Shown here piece by piece: positions 15,751 through 27,535 of a DNA stretch of 64,000 nucleotides (its first letter is position 1; every line of letters begins with the position of its first letter). The notes under the pieces are model-generated. The model ran no database searches, was not told where the DNA came from, and saw only the letters and a list, made by a program, of their open reading frames with translations. Both the position numbers and the translations under genes were made by a program. This stretch comes from G963666945 sp963666945. GTDB lineage: Bacteria; Bacteroidota; Bacteroidia; Bacteroidales; Marinifilaceae. The stretch lies in the NCBI GenBank assembly GCA_963666945.2, contig CAXXRT010000045.1, positions 31,522-95,521 on the forward strand. The letters are read 5' to 3'.

Positions 15751-18700
15751 ATGAAAAAAAACTATTTCATTAAAATGTTTTGTCCTTGGGACAGGATTAG
15801 GAAAGGTCTAATTATTATGAAATTAATTAGTTTGTTTCTGTTGATTGGAGTATTTCAGGTAAGTGCCCAAAGTTTATTCTCAGAACGGAATGGTTCGTTT
15901 TCAGAGTAATAAACTAACAGTAGAAAAAGTATTTGATAATATTTCATCACAATTAGGTTACGATATCTTTTATAGCGAAGATAAATTAAACGTGACTAGG
16001 GAAGTTGAGTTTACTAAATCAGAACTTGAGGTTAAAGAAGTACTAGAAACTGTTCTTGATAATAATTTTAGTTTTCAGTTTATTGAAAAAACTATAATTA
16101 TTATCCCAAAGTCTATAGAAAAGGCTAACTCTTCTGAACAAAAAGGAATAACAGTAAAAGGAGTAGTTAAGGATAACCAAGGTAATCCATTGCCTGGGGT
16201 AACTGTTATGATAAAAGGAACGAGTATCGGTGTAGCAACAGATATAGAAGGAAAATTTGAATTAAGTATTCCTAAATTTGGCGAAACGCTTGTGTTCTCT
16301 TTTGTTGGAATGAAGAATCAGGAGGTAAATATTGCAAAGCAAAAAGAGTATATTGTAATACTGGAAAGCGATGCACAAGAGATGGAGGAGGTTGTTGTAA
16401 CAGGTATGTTCCAAAGAAAAGCTAGTAGTTTTACCGGTTCTGCTGTTACATTGGATAAGGAAGAGTTACTAAAGGTAAGTAATCAAAACTTATTTCAGTC
16501 GCTTAAAAGTATGGATCCTTCTTTAATGATATTTGATAATTTGGAGTTTGGTTCTGATCCAAATAAAATGCCTAATATGCAACTAAGAGGTACATCAACT
16601 TTTCCTGGAGGAGAAGATGGTTTCGATTTTAAAGGTAACTATAGGGATAATCCTAATATGCCACTTTTTGTATTAGATGGTTTTGAATGCAGTGTTGAAA
16701 AAATATTCGATCTTGATATGAACAGGGTTGCTTCTGTTACTATTCTAAAAGATGCTGCAGCTAAAGCTATGTGGGGATCTAAAGCTGCAAATGGGGTTGT
16801 TGTTGTTGAAACCAAAAAAGATGGAACAGGTGATTTACGTATAACTTATTCAAATAGTTTTGATGTCAGCATGCCTGATCTAACTTCTTATAATCTTTGT
16901 AATGCTAAAGAAAAGCTTGAACTTGAAAAGAGTGCTGGTTTATATGATTATGACTATTTGCAAGGGATATTAGATCAGACGTATTATGATAGACTTGGTG
17001 TTGTATTGTCTGGAGTTGATACTGATTGGATGTCGAAGCCTCTTAGAGTAGGGTTGGGGCAAAAGCATTCTATAGCTATTGAAGCGGGTGACGATAAGTT
17101 GAGACTTAATGCTGATGTTGCCTATAACAAAACTACTGGAGTAATGAAAGGATCTGAAAGGAGTACCATTTCCGGTTCAATAAATCTAGGGTATAGATAT
17201 AAAAAATTAAGATTTCAGAATTCATTGTCTATTACAGTGAACAATAGTGCCGATTCTCCTTATGGTAGTTTTAGGGATTATTCAGAATTAAACCCTTATT
17301 GGTCTCCTGTTGACGAAGATGGTAGGATTGTAACGAATGTTGAGATGGGCTACAGTCCTCATAAACTATTGCATGAGTATAGACAAAAGGATTATCCCTT
17401 TAGATACAATCCATTGTATAATGCTCAATTAGAAACAAAATTTACCAATCAATATACGGAGATAACCAATAATTTTTCGACAAGGTACGATTTCTTTCCG
17501 GGCTTACATGCTAAAGTCAAACTTGGTATAACTAAAAAGGAAAATAGTGCTGATGAATTTTATCCTGCAAATCATTTAAAATTCATTAATTATCAGGGGG
17601 AAGACTTTTTTAGAAGAGGTTCTTACCAGAAGGATGAAGGTTTTAGCAATATGTTGAATTCCGATTTTAGTCTTAACCTTTCAAAGCAAATTGGTGAAAA
17701 ACACTATGTTTTTGGATTTTTATCTTACAATATATCAGAAAGAACTTACGAGGAAGTTCGCTATATTGCAGAGGGTTTTCCTTCGGATAGAATGAATAAT
17801 ATTATATTTGCTAAACAATATCTAAAAGATACTAAACCAACAGGAAGGGAATCAACTTCTAGGGAAATGGGATTCAATTCATCTTTTAACTATACCTATG
17901 ATGATAGATTTCTTTTCGATGCTACATTAAGAACAAGTGCATCTAGTGAGTTTGGCGAAAATCAACGATGGGGAACATTCTGGAGTGCCGGTATGGGTTG
18001 GAACCTTCACAACGAAAGAGTATTTAAAGGGGGAGATGTAATAAAAAGATTCAAATTACGTGCTTCTTTAGGATCTACTGGTTCCCAAGGTAACGATCCA
18101 TTTGCATCTATTGCTAGTTATCTATTTATAATGGATAAAACATATACAGGATTTTTAGGTTCTTACTTAAGAGGAATGGAGAATAAAGATCTGAAATGGC
18201 AAAAGAAAATGGATTATAATATAGGGTTCGATTTGAATATTAACAGAAAACTTGATTTAAGATTTGACTATTATGTATCTAATACAGAAAATACTCTAAT
18301 TGATTATACAATTCCTCCTTCGACAGGATTCTCTTCAGTAAAGATGAATGTAGGAAAAGTAGAGAATACAGGTATCGAGGGGTATTTAAGATGGACTCTT
18401 TATTCTGTTCCTAAGGATAGGACATATATGAATTTTTCGTTGAATGCTGCTCATAATAAAAATAAGATAGTTGAGATATCTGATGCTTTAAGACATTATA
18501 ATGAAAGACAGAATAGTATTTCAAATAATTCAAATAAACCCGTAATAAAGTTCTTCGATAATATGTCGATGAATGCAATATGGGCCGTAAGATCTCTAGG
18601 TATTGATCCTGCTACAGGTAAAGAAATATATTTGGATAAAGATGGGAAGCAGACATATATTTATAATGCAAAAGATCAAGTAGTATGTGGAGACGAAATG

Positions 18701-19177
18701 CCTGATGTACAGGGTAATTTTAGTTTAAGCCTTGAGCACAAAGGTCTTGCATTGGATGTTACTTTCAGATATCAGATTGGTGCTGAAATGTATAACCACA
18801 CATTGGTAGACAGGATAGAAAATGTTGATATAAGAAATAACGTTGACAAAAGGTTGATTACAGGCAGGTGGCAAAAGCCAGGCGATATAGTCCCTTTTAA
18901 GGCATTAGTTCAATATGATGCATTTTCAAGAAGTGAAGTTGAAATAACTCAGCCAACATCCAGATTTGTTCAGAAAAGAGATGAATTGAATCTTGCATCT
19001 GTTAGATGTTCGTACGATTTTTATAGAAGTGATTTTATAAAAAAGATGAAGATTGAGAGATTTAGAATTTCTGCTTATATGAATGATATATTTACATTAT
19101 CTACAATAAAAACAGAAAGAGGAACCAGCTATCCTTTTGCAAGAAGTTTGAATTTTTCTATTCAGGCTACATTTTAA
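15751..19177 (+). CDS. SusC/RagA family TonB-dependent receptor with STN domain (frameshift in signal region)
   Basis: An outer-membrane receptor of about 1,140 residues that imports a glycan or peptide captured by SusD. The signal peptide is encoded from the ATG at 15751 (ending LFLLIGVFQVSA). The mature protein continues in the +1 frame from KVYSQNGMVRF. Removing one C from the CCC at 15866-15868 joins them perfectly, so the gene carries a one-base insertion or sequencing error. In order: STN domain (about residues 45-125), carboxypeptidase-like domain (GVVKDNQGNPLPGVTVMIKGT), plug (VVVTGMFQRKASSFTGS, TILKDAAAKAMWGSKAANGVVVVETK) and a 22-strand barrel ending LNFSIQATF. The STN domain shows it signals to FecR. 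Confidence 0.9.
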
Positions 19178-19218
19178 AGAGATGAAAAATAGTTTATTTT
19201 TTAATAAAATAATATAGC

Positions 19219-20736
19219 ATGAAAACAATTGTAAAATCATTACTAATAATATTCACATTTTTAATAATGTGCTCTTGTGAGAATTGGTTGGAGGTAAATC
19301 CTAAGTCCCAGGTAAAATCTAGTGTTTTATTTGAAACTGAGCAGGGCTACAAAGATGCTTTAATAGGATCATATTTAAAGATGACAGATGGGGGGCTGTA
19401 TGGGAAAGAATTGACTCTTGGTTATTTAGATGTTCTCGCACAACAGTATCAGATGCCTACAGGTAATCCTTATAATAATGATGCTAAATATGAATATGAT
19501 AAGAATAAAAACAAAATAGGAACTATATGGTCTAAGACATATAATATTATAGCAAATATTAATAATATTCTTCTAAATATCGAAGAAGGAGGTGATGTAA
19601 TGCATCCAAATGTAAAGAATATTATTAAAGGAGAATGTTTAGGACTTAGAGCTTATCTTCATTTCGACTTATTGAGATTATTCACATGGGGAAATCTTGC
19701 TAATGATAAATCTTCTATGAGTAAAATGGCAATTCCATATTTAGAAAAATACGATAAGAATATCCCTGAGCAGAGAACTGTGGAAGAAGTTTTAGATTTA
19801 ATAAAAAATGATCTTAAAGAAGCAGCAGAGCTGCTTAATAAATTTGGAACTTATGGAGTAAAACCTAAACCTGTAGATTTTGAACTTCCCGACCAAAGTA
19901 AATTCTTTGATTCAGAACAAAGATCAAAGCGTTTTAATTATTTTGCAGTTAGAGCTACACAAGCAAGGATAGCTTTATGGGAAGGTGATTATTCAATAGG
20001 TAAAGGGATATGTGAAGAGATTATCAAAGAAAAAGGAAACAAATTTGCATGGATAACTAGTGGCAATATAAATGTAGATCCAGAGGAAAAGGATTATACT
20101 TTTTCATCAGAGCATATTTTTGCTTTGGATATTGCAAAGCATTATGAGAAATACGTTGAAAAGCATATAGATCCGGATTATTACAATACACCAATATCAG
20201 TTCAACAAAATAATGATCTTTTTTATTTGACTAAGGAAAAGGCTGAAAGTCTTTTTGAGGTTGGTGATAGCTATGGATCGATAGGAGACTCTGACTACCG
20301 ATATACTGAGGTTTTAGACAGGGGAAGTGAGAAGAATTTTATATTGAAGTTTCACTTTGAAGAAGGTAGTAAGTTCTATAATAATGTTCCACTAATTAAA
20401 ATCTCTGAAATATATCTAATTGCAGCTGAGTGTGCCTTGAAAGCAGAAAACGCTGATAAGGGAAGTGCTATTGATTATTTAAATACTTTAAGGAGAAACA
20501 GGAATATTGTTGTTGAATTAGAAGAAGAACTAAGCATTGATGATGTTGATAAAGAGATTTTCAAAGAATACAGAAAAGAGTTTTTAATGGAGGGAGTTCT
20601 TTTTTATTACTATAAAAGAACAGATAAGAAAGTTATTCCTAATACAAATACAGTAATGGGTGATGAGCAATATGTTTTCCCATTACCAGATATAGAGGTT
20701 GATTTAGGTAGAGATAATAATGTTAATGATAAATAA
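19219..20736 (+). CDS. RagB/SusD family nutrient-binding lipoprotein (first locus)
   Basis: A 505-residue surface lipoprotein that forms the lid of the SusC barrel and binds substrate. A lipoprotein signal (LLIIFTFLIMCSC with the lipidated Cys) precedes ENWLEVNPKSQV, the usual SusD start. The TPR-rich N-terminal half contains ECLGLRAYLHFDLLRLFTWG, a strong family motif. The C-terminal half includes LIKISEIYLIAAECALKA and EYRKEFLMEGVLFYYYKRTD. It starts 41 bp after susC. The substrate is not inferable. Confidence 0.93.
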   Translation: MKTIVKSLLIIFTFLIMCSCENWLEVNPKSQVKSSVLFETEQGYKDALIGSYLKMTDGGLYGKELTLGYLDVLAQQYQMPTGNPYNNDAKYEYDKNKNKIGTIWSKTYNIIANINNILLNIEEGGDVMHPNVKNIIKGECLGLRAYLHFDLLRLFTWGNLANDKSSMSKMAIPYLEKYDKNIPEQRTVEEVLDLIKNDLKEAAELLNKFGTYGVKPKPVDFELPDQSKFFDSEQRSKRFNYFAVRATQARIALWEGDYSIGKGICEEIIKEKGNKFAWITSGNINVDPEEKDYTFSSEHIFALDIAKHYEKYVEKHIDPDYYNTPISVQQNNDLFYLTKEKAESLFEVGDSYGSIGDSDYRYTEVLDRGSEKNFILKFHFEEGSKFYNNVPLIKISEIYLIAAECALKAENADKGSAIDYLNTLRRNRNIVVELEEELSIDDVDKEIFKEYRKEFLMEGVLFYYYKRTDKKVIPNTNTVMGDEQYVFPLPDIEVDLGRDNNVNDK

Positions 20737-20747
20737 GAATGTTAGGT

Positions 20748-21497
20748 ATGAAATATATGGCAAAAATTAAATTTACTTTGATTTCGATATGCCTTTTGCT
20801 CGTAATTGTATCGTGTCAAAAGGATGAAATCATTATATATAAACAGTTATCGGGAGTGTCTTTCTTTTCTAATAGTTCAAAGGCGAATTATACATATTCT
20901 TTTGTTGAGAATCCTGGAAAATCTATGGATACTATTAACGTTCCTGTAATTATTAGTGGAAGTGCATTTGATGTTGACAGAGAGGTGATAGCAGTGGCAA
21001 TCACAGATTCTGTTACAACTGCAAATGTTGAACATTATGAGATACTGAAAGGGAATGTTCCTGCTGGAGAAATACAAGGATTAATTCCCGTAATATTAAA
21101 AAAAGCGGCACATCACGATACAATAATCGATACATTGAGAATAAAGATTAATTCTAATATTGATTTTCCTTTGACTGAACTGGGCATAACTTATTGTGAT
21201 ATTGAATTTACTTCTAAAATAATTCAGCCTGCAAATTGGTGGATATTGAAATACTACTTTGGTCCGTTTTCTACACGTTGGTGGAAATTTATTATGGAAG
21301 TTACTGGCAGAACGAGTTTACCATATAATGGATATAATAATGTTTCAGAGGAATGGCCAATGACTTATACTGAAATAGGAGCATATAAGCAAATAGTAAA
21401 AGCAGCATTAATTAAATACAATAAAGAACATCAAAGTGAACCTCTAAAACACGATGATGGGGAAAATGAAGGTGCTGTTGTAGAAATGCCTAGTTAA
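20748..21497 (+). CDS. DUF4843 lipoprotein
   Basis: About 249 residues. The first possible ATG (20739) is 2 bp after the susD stop codon, with alternatives at 20748 and 20757. The middle one is chosen because it leaves a normal lipoprotein signal (FTLISICLLLVIVSCQ). The mature part (SGVSFFSNSSKANYTYSFVENPGKSMDTINVPVIISG...) matches the DUF4843 pattern, a surface lipoprotein family almost always encoded after susCD. Its C-terminal part has several Trp residues (NWWILKYYFGPFSTRWW). It is part of the susC-susD-DUF4843-PKD set, probably as an auxiliary binding subunit. Confidence 0.82.
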   Translation: MKYMAKIKFTLISICLLLVIVSCQKDEIIIYKQLSGVSFFSNSSKANYTYSFVENPGKSMDTINVPVIISGSAFDVDREVIAVAITDSVTTANVEHYEILKGNVPAGEIQGLIPVILKKAAHHDTIIDTLRIKINSNIDFPLTELGITYCDIEFTSKIIQPANWWILKYYFGPFSTRWWKFIMEVTGRTSLPYNGYNNVSEEWPMTYTEIGAYKQIVKAALIKYNKEHQSEPLKHDDGENEGAVVEMPS

Positions 21498-21516
21498 GTA
21501 TAAAAAATAAATAATT

Positions 21517-23100
21517 ATGAGAAATAAGAAATATATAGCTATACTATTTGTTGCAATAGTAAGCATTCTTTCATCATGCTTTAAAGATGATTCCGTTACT
21601 GATTTTAAATTAATTAATCCTATAGTAATTGATGTTTCTGGTACGCCAAGAGATTATGCAGTTCTCCAAGGAGATACGTTAAGAATTAGCCCTTTAGTTT
21701 ACAGGAAAGGATTGGATGAATCTAAGTTGTTTTATGAATGGAGATTAACCGGTAATGACTATGATTTAGTAATAGGTAAAGGAATGATTCTAGATACTGT
21801 AATTAATGTTTTGCCAAGTACTAATGAATATGCCATAGTATTTACTGTAACGGATAGTACAACTCTTATTAAAGAAAAATATGAGTTTACGCTAATGGTA
21901 ATTACGCCAATTGGTAGTGGTTTGATTGTCGCGGATTCAAAAGATGGGATTAATTCTGATCTTAACCTTATTATGGGTAAGGCATTTTATTTTTATGTAC
22001 CAGAGGATACTATCTTAAGAAACTTATACAGTAAAAATAATGGAGGGAATAAAATTCCGGGTATTGTAACAGGAGTATCATGTGTTTCAACATATAAAGG
22101 TAGTTCTATTACATATATTACTGATAAATCTATTGGAAGAATAGATCCATTATCATATGGGGCTTTAAATGGACAATCTAATAAAAATTTATTTATGGTT
22201 GCGCCTTCTGATGAAGAATTTAAACCTCAGATATTAGATAAGAATTATGACAAGGATGTATTGATATGTAATGGTTTAATGTATGAAAGAAAAGTGGAAG
22301 ACGGTAATATAAAATTCTCTGGATCTATTTTTCCGATAGATTATTCAGATTATAAAATTGCTAAATACTATAATCAAGGTTGGGGTGATTATGGAAAACC
22401 TGCAGGATTTCTTTTTGATGATTTGAAAAAAAGGTTTATAGGATTTAATTCAGATTATTATAATAACAGTTTCCTTGTATTCAACAATACTTCAGATGAG
22501 AATGTTTTTGATATAAATAATGTAGGTAATAAAACATGTTTATATATGGGGCCTGCAACGAATGGTATTGTTTATGCAGTAATGAAGGATAATGATAATC
22601 ATTCTGTGTATAAATTGAATATGAATTCAGAAGGGAAAGGTGATGATCCGTTGATTACTAAAGGTATAAATAATTTATCTTCTTGTTCAGATATTGATAA
22701 TGCTAAATTCTTTGCTTCAAATCAAAGAGAAGATGTATTATATTATGCAACAGATAATTCTGTCTATGCAACTTCTTCTTTAGAAGCTAATGATAATCCT
22801 ACATCAAAATTACGTTATTCAACTAATCCAGGTGAAAAAATAACATCAATGCAGGTCTGGACAGAATGGGGAGGTAAGGTAAAATATCCAAACCCAGAAG
22901 AAGGGGGAGAAGATCTTCTCTCTTGGGCTCATTACAGAACAGTAGTTCTTACAACTTATAATGAGACAACAGGAGAAGGCAAAGTTATTAGTATCTATAT
23001 TAAGACTCTAAATATAGGTGGATTGGAAACTAATAGAAAATATCATGTTGAATATGGTGGGTTTGGAAGAATATCTGCTATAGGAGCTCAAATATTATAG
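21517..23100 (+). CDS. PKD-like family lipoprotein
   Basis: A 527-residue lipoprotein (signal VAIVSILSSCFKDD). An N-terminal PKD-like beta-sandwich region (about 35-125: DTLRISPLVYRKG, FYEWRLTGND, YAIVFTVTDSTT) is followed by a beta-propeller-like repeat region. It belongs to the family typically found fourth in susC-susD-DUF4843-PKD operons. It starts 19 bp after DUF4843. It is probably exposed on the cell surface and takes part in substrate capture; no catalytic motif is visible. Confidence 0.8.
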   Translation: MRNKKYIAILFVAIVSILSSCFKDDSVTDFKLINPIVIDVSGTPRDYAVLQGDTLRISPLVYRKGLDESKLFYEWRLTGNDYDLVIGKGMILDTVINVLPSTNEYAIVFTVTDSTTLIKEKYEFTLMVITPIGSGLIVADSKDGINSDLNLIMGKAFYFYVPEDTILRNLYSKNNGGNKIPGIVTGVSCVSTYKGSSITYITDKSIGRIDPLSYGALNGQSNKNLFMVAPSDEEFKPQILDKNYDKDVLICNGLMYERKVEDGNIKFSGSIFPIDYSDYKIAKYYNQGWGDYGKPAGFLFDDLKKRFIGFNSDYYNNSFLVFNNTSDENVFDINNVGNKTCLYMGPATNGIVYAVMKDNDNHSVYKLNMNSEGKGDDPLITKGINNLSSCSDIDNAKFFASNQREDVLYYATDNSVYATSSLEANDNPTSKLRYSTNPGEKITSMQVWTEWGGKVKYPNPEEGGEDLLSWAHYRTVVLTTYNETTGEGKVISIYIKTLNIGGLETNRKYHVEYGGFGRISAIGAQIL

Positions 23101-23118
23101 TAAGTGATTTGTAAAATA

Positions 23119-24097
23119 ATGAATATGAGAATTAATATATACATATGTTTAATTGCAGTGATTGCAATATTTAGCTCTTGTACAAAGGAAGCAGAGTATA
23201 AGGCTAAGAAGGAATATGAAGTTTCAAATAATAAGTTTAGGGTTAAACAAATAAAAGGGCATAATGAAAATTGGGGAGACTATACTCTAAAAGTTAATTA
23301 CGAGAATAATAAACTGATTGAGTCTTATGTTGTTAATGCAGAACAGGATACTGTTGGTGGTATAGAAGCAGCCTACAATGATTATAATGTTGATATATAT
23401 GTAGCTGACAATGTTATCAAAATACACCCTGATTCTGTACTGAATTACCATAATGATAGTATTCCTATGTCTTTTGTAACAACGTATAAAGTTAAAGCAA
23501 TAGTTCGTAAAGGATTAGTTGAGAAAGAAAGCTTTACTGAATATGTGCCTTATACTCAAGAAGAAATACAGGAAGAATTAAATAATACTGGTAAGTATTT
23601 TGTATTATAGCAAAATAGATAAAGTATCAGAATATATTTATGAATATATTGAAAATACTGCAGATGTTATAAAATTCAGATCTATTGGGGATTATGAGGA
23701 AAAACAACCTAATGGTTTGAATGTACTGGAATATAAAGGTGAATATATTGTTAGAAGTAATTATTATGAGTACGGGAATACGGATTGGGGAACCTGTTAG
23801 ATATATCGATTTTAATATTACTCTGGTGATAAATTAGTTTCTGTAATAGGGTACGAAAATGAAACTAAGTATTTTGAAAAGAAGTTTCAATATTCTGGTA
23901 ATGAAACTACTGTTACAACAATAGAAGGAGAGAAAGAAACTGTAGTTAAATATACTATAGATTCAAATGGATATGTTACAAAAATCAACTATGGTGATGG
24001 CAACTTTGAGGAAATTATTTACGAAGAAGGTCATGGTAATTTTAGTTTATTAACATCTCCTTCTAAAAGAATAATGGGTGAACCATTTATTAAATAA
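23119..24097 (+). pseudogene. Broken lipoprotein gene at the end of the first SusCD operon
   Basis: A lipoprotein signal (IYICLIAVIAIFSSC) starts a protein of about 325 residues that is now split. The first 165 residues end at a premature stop after GKYFVL. Removing one T from TTTT (23598-23601) continues it into YYSKIDKVSEYIYEY. Removing one G from GGGG (23787-23790) continues into EPVRYIDF. A further change near 23811-23816 restores YYSGDKLVSVIGYENE through to RIMGEPFIK. The conceptual product is beta-rich. I do not recognise the family. It is either a decayed gene or several sequencing indels. Confidence 0.7.
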
Positions 24098-24121
24098 CCC
24101 TAATCATTTAAGTCTGTTTGA

Positions 24122-24156
24122 GGAGAGAGCAATATTGATTGCTCTCTCCTTTTTTC
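24122..24156 (+). terminator. Terminator of the first SusCD operon
   Basis: Perfect 12-bp stem GGAGAGAGCAAT/ATTGCTCTCTCC with an ATTG loop and a T-run. Confidence 0.9.
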
Positions 24157-24274
24157 AAAAACGATGTAATAAATGTATATACATGTGTGATTTTGAAAAA
24201 TAGATGTTAAAATTTATAAGCTTAGAAAGTAAAATATTTTGTAGGCTTCATATTAAACAGAAATATATTAAAAA

Positions 24275-25634
24275 ATGAAAATTAGTTTGACTTACTTTGT
24301 TTTAAGTGCATTATTGTTTGTCGTATATAGTTGCTCTTCCAATAAAACTGCAACAATTAAAGGAAATATAAATAATTACGAACAGGATGTGTTATATATG
24401 GAAAATTACACATCGGCTAATGCTCTTTTTAAAGAGGAAATACATGAGATAAAACTAAAAGGGAAAAAAGAATTCGATTATACCTTCAACATTGATAAAC
24501 CGGCTTATTATAAAATAGGTCGTACATATTTATATCTATCTCCTGGAGATAATATTACAATGACTATTGATACAAGATCAAGGGTAAACGGTATTTTTGA
24601 AGGTAAAGGTGCTGAAGCAAATTGTTATCTTACGAATTTGCCATATCCTAAAGGAGGATCCTTCTGGGGACATCCATTAATGAGGACTGGTGGGGTTTAA
24701 TTATAAGGAGCTTCCTGATAAGTTTAATAGTATTAAGGAAGAGATGATGGGTAAGTTGAATGCCTTGAAAAATGTCTCCGAGAATTTTATTAAGTTTGAA
24801 AAGGCAAGACTGAATTTTGAATATGCAAATAGTTTAAGGAATGTTTTCTATCTATATTATGCAAAAGTTGCGAGAAGAGAAATGACAGAGGAAGAAATGA
24901 GTAATAAAATGAAAGAGGCTCTTGATTACTTTGTACCTTTTATAAAAGAAGGCCTTTCTGACTTTAATAGTACAGATTATCTACAATTTGAGGTATTTCA
25001 TTCTTTATTATATGATTTGAAAAGAGATGAATATAGAAATAAACACCAATTACCTGAGCTTTGTGATGAACTGCAAGAATATCTGTTAGCTTTAAATATT
25101 TTAGATGCATTGGGTAATCATAAGGTTTCAAAAGAGTTATTAAAGGATTGTTCTCAAAAGATAAAAAATATAGATTATATAGCAGCAATTGAAAATATTA
25201 AAAATAAGTACGATGTCCTTAGTGAAGGATCTCCGGCTATAGACTTGACTTTTACTAATATTAAGGGTGACAGTATCAGATTGAGTGATTACGCTGGAAG
25301 TGTTATTGTTGTTGATATTTGGGCAACTTGGTGCGGTCCATGTATGAATGAAAAGCCATTTTTTGAAGAATTGGCACAAAAGTATAAGGCTGATAATGTA
25401 ACATTTCTGACTGTTTCTATTGATACAAAAAAAACTTGGGAGGCATATTTTAAAAACCATCATGTAGGCGAAAATCAATTGCATATTTACAGAGACGATT
25501 TGTCTGCCTATCAACTTAAAGGTATACCTCGATTTTTTGTAGTAGATAGAGATTTTAAAATAGTTGATGTTTTTGCTCCCAGACCATCTTCCGGAGAATT
25601 GGAAAAACTTATTAATAACTTATTGAAAAAATAA
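24275..25634 (+). CDS. TlpA family thiol-disulfide lipoprotein (frameshifted)
   Basis: About 452 residues after correction. A lipoprotein signal (LSALLFVVYSCSS) is followed by a beta-rich N-terminal domain of DUF4369 type. A helical linker and a C-terminal thioredoxin fold follow, with the redox motif WATWCGPC and IPRFFVVDRDFKIVD. It should reduce or isomerise disulfides in the periplasm or on the outer membrane. The gene is split near 24692. RTGGV-stop becomes RTGGFNYKEL if one G is removed from the GGGG at 24692-24695. The TlpA part is otherwise intact. It lies alone between the SusCD terminator and a GH20 gene. Confidence 0.85.
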
Positions 25635-25811
25635 TTAGATTACTAAGTTGCGAGTAAATAATGACTTAATATTGATTGGATATATAGTAATATTTATAAT
25701 TATATAATTTATTAAAATACATATTATTATATTACAGTCTTTGTTCTAATATTAGGTCATTTTTGCTTGCTACTTAAAATTATAGATTACTATTAAATAA
25801 ATAATAATCAG

Positions 25812-27428
25812 ATGAAAAAATATTGTTTTTTATTAGTTCTGTTGAGTCTCTTTAGTAGTTTGAAATCCCAGACTGTGAATATAATTCCCAAGCCTCAGAA
25901 TGTTGAATTTAATAATGGTGAGTTTATACTTTCACCTGAAACTTCATTGATTGTTGAGGGTAAATGTGAGAATTTGGAGTTTGCAATTAAGCCTTTACAA
26001 TCAATCCTTAAAAATTCTTTTAATAAGGGAATTAAGGTGAAGTGTGAGAAGAAAAAACTACTTAAAGGGAAAAATACTGTAAAGATTAAAATATCAAAAG
26101 ATTATAAGCCTGAGGCATATTCCTTAATGATAAAGAAATCAGGTATTATTATTGAGGCTGGTAGTTCCAGCGGGGTGTTTTATGCGATTCAATCTTTGAG
26201 ACAATTGTTGCCTGCAGATATAGAAAGTGGAAAGAAATATGAGTTTTTTAAACTGACATGTTTAAAAATAGAAGATGAACCGCGTTTTGAATACAGGGGA
26301 ATGCATCTTGATGTAGGTCGTCATTTCTTTACAGTGGAAGAGGTAAAGAAATACATTGATATGATTGCAATGCATAAAATGAATGTATTTCATTGGCACC
26401 TTACAGAAGATCAGGGATGGAGAATTGCAATAGAGAAATATCCAAGATTAGTATCTGTTGGTTCTGTAAGAGAAGAGACTGTTATAGGAGGTAATTCTAC
26501 TGTTTACGATGGTAAAGAGCATAAGGGTTTTTATACCAAAGATGATATAAGAGAAGTAGTCAATTACGCAAAAGAACGATTTATAACAGTTATTCCTGAA
26601 ATTGAATTACCTGGCCATTCCTTAGCTGCATTGGCATCGTATCCTGAGTATGGTTGTTCCGGAGGTCCATATAAAGTAAAGAAAAGGTGGGGTGTTTCAG
26701 ATGAGGTGTATTGTGCTGGAAATGACAAGACTTTTGAGTTTCTGGAAAATATACTGACAGAAGTTATTGAATTGTTTCCATCAGAGTATATTCATATAGG
26801 TGGAGATGAGTGTCCTAAAAAATCGTGGAAGAAGTGTGAAAAGTGCCAGAAAAGAATAAACGATGAAGGCTTAAAAGATGAACATGAATTACAGAGTTAT
26901 TTTATAAGGAGAATAGAGAAATTCCTGAATTCAAAAGGAAAAATAATTATTGGCTGGGATGAAATCCTTGAAGGTGGCGTTGCTCCCAATGCCACAGTAA
27001 TGTCATGGAGAGGAGTAAAAGGTGGTATTGAAGCCGCAAAACAGAACCACAAAGTTATTATGACTCCCGATACACATTGTTATTTTGATCACTATCAGAC
27101 AGAAAATAGAAGGAGGGAACCTTTTGCTATTGGAGGTTTCACTAATTTAGAAAAAGTGTATAGTTATGAACCTGTACCTAAGGAATTATCTAAGAATGAA
27201 TCTAATTATATTATGGGTGCACAGGCTAATGTATGGACAGAGTATATTAAATATTTCTCTCAATTACAATACATGTGTTTACCAAGAATGAGTGCCTTGT
27301 CTGAGGTTGTATGGACAAATCCAGAAAATAAAGATTACAAAGATTTTAAAGAGCGAGTTAAATTTCTTTTCAAAAGGTTTGATGCTCTTGGGTATAGCTA
27401 TGCTAAACATATTTTGAAGGAGGAATAA
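25812..27428 (+). CDS. Beta-N-acetylhexosaminidase, GH20
   Basis: A 538-residue exported glycoside hydrolase removing terminal GlcNAc or GalNAc. A signal peptide (LLVLLSLFSSLKSQ) precedes the GH20b domain (IIPKPQNVEFNNGEF). The catalytic TIM barrel begins at EPRFEYRGMHLDVGRHFF. HWHLTEDQGWRIAI and the catalytic Asp-Glu pair in YIHIGGDECPKKSW are visible. A Cys-rich stretch (KKCEKCQKR) follows the active site and the terminal Trp pocket includes GAQANVWTEYI. The gene lies between two SusCD loci, which suggests amino-sugar glycans among their substrates. Confidence 0.95.
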   Translation: MKKYCFLLVLLSLFSSLKSQTVNIIPKPQNVEFNNGEFILSPETSLIVEGKCENLEFAIKPLQSILKNSFNKGIKVKCEKKKLLKGKNTVKIKISKDYKPEAYSLMIKKSGIIIEAGSSSGVFYAIQSLRQLLPADIESGKKYEFFKLTCLKIEDEPRFEYRGMHLDVGRHFFTVEEVKKYIDMIAMHKMNVFHWHLTEDQGWRIAIEKYPRLVSVGSVREETVIGGNSTVYDGKEHKGFYTKDDIREVVNYAKERFITVIPEIELPGHSLAALASYPEYGCSGGPYKVKKRWGVSDEVYCAGNDKTFEFLENILTEVIELFPSEYIHIGGDECPKKSWKKCEKCQKRINDEGLKDEHELQSYFIRRIEKFLNSKGKIIIGWDEILEGGVAPNATVMSWRGVKGGIEAAKQNHKVIMTPDTHCYFDHYQTENRRREPFAIGGFTNLEKVYSYEPVPKELSKNESNYIMGAQANVWTEYIKYFSQLQYMCLPRMSALSEVVWTNPENKDYKDFKERVKFLFKRFDALGYSYAKHILKEE

Positions 27429-27494
27429 TTGGTAATGTCAACATTTTGTGATTGTACAATGTGATAATTATATTGGTTAATACTTTTATTGGTT

Positions 27495-27535
27495 AAGGGG
27501 TATTTGCATTAATTTATAAGCAAATACCCCTTTTT
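27495..27535 (+). terminator. Terminator after the GH20 gene
   Basis: 13-bp stem AAGGGGTATTTGC/GCAAATACCCCTT followed by T residues. Confidence 0.85.

Noticed and set aside
15863..15868. Programmed ribosomal frameshift joining signal peptide and SusC
   Set aside because: No slippery heptamer or stimulatory structure fits a +1 shift there, and many other genes in the window have similar single-base insertions.
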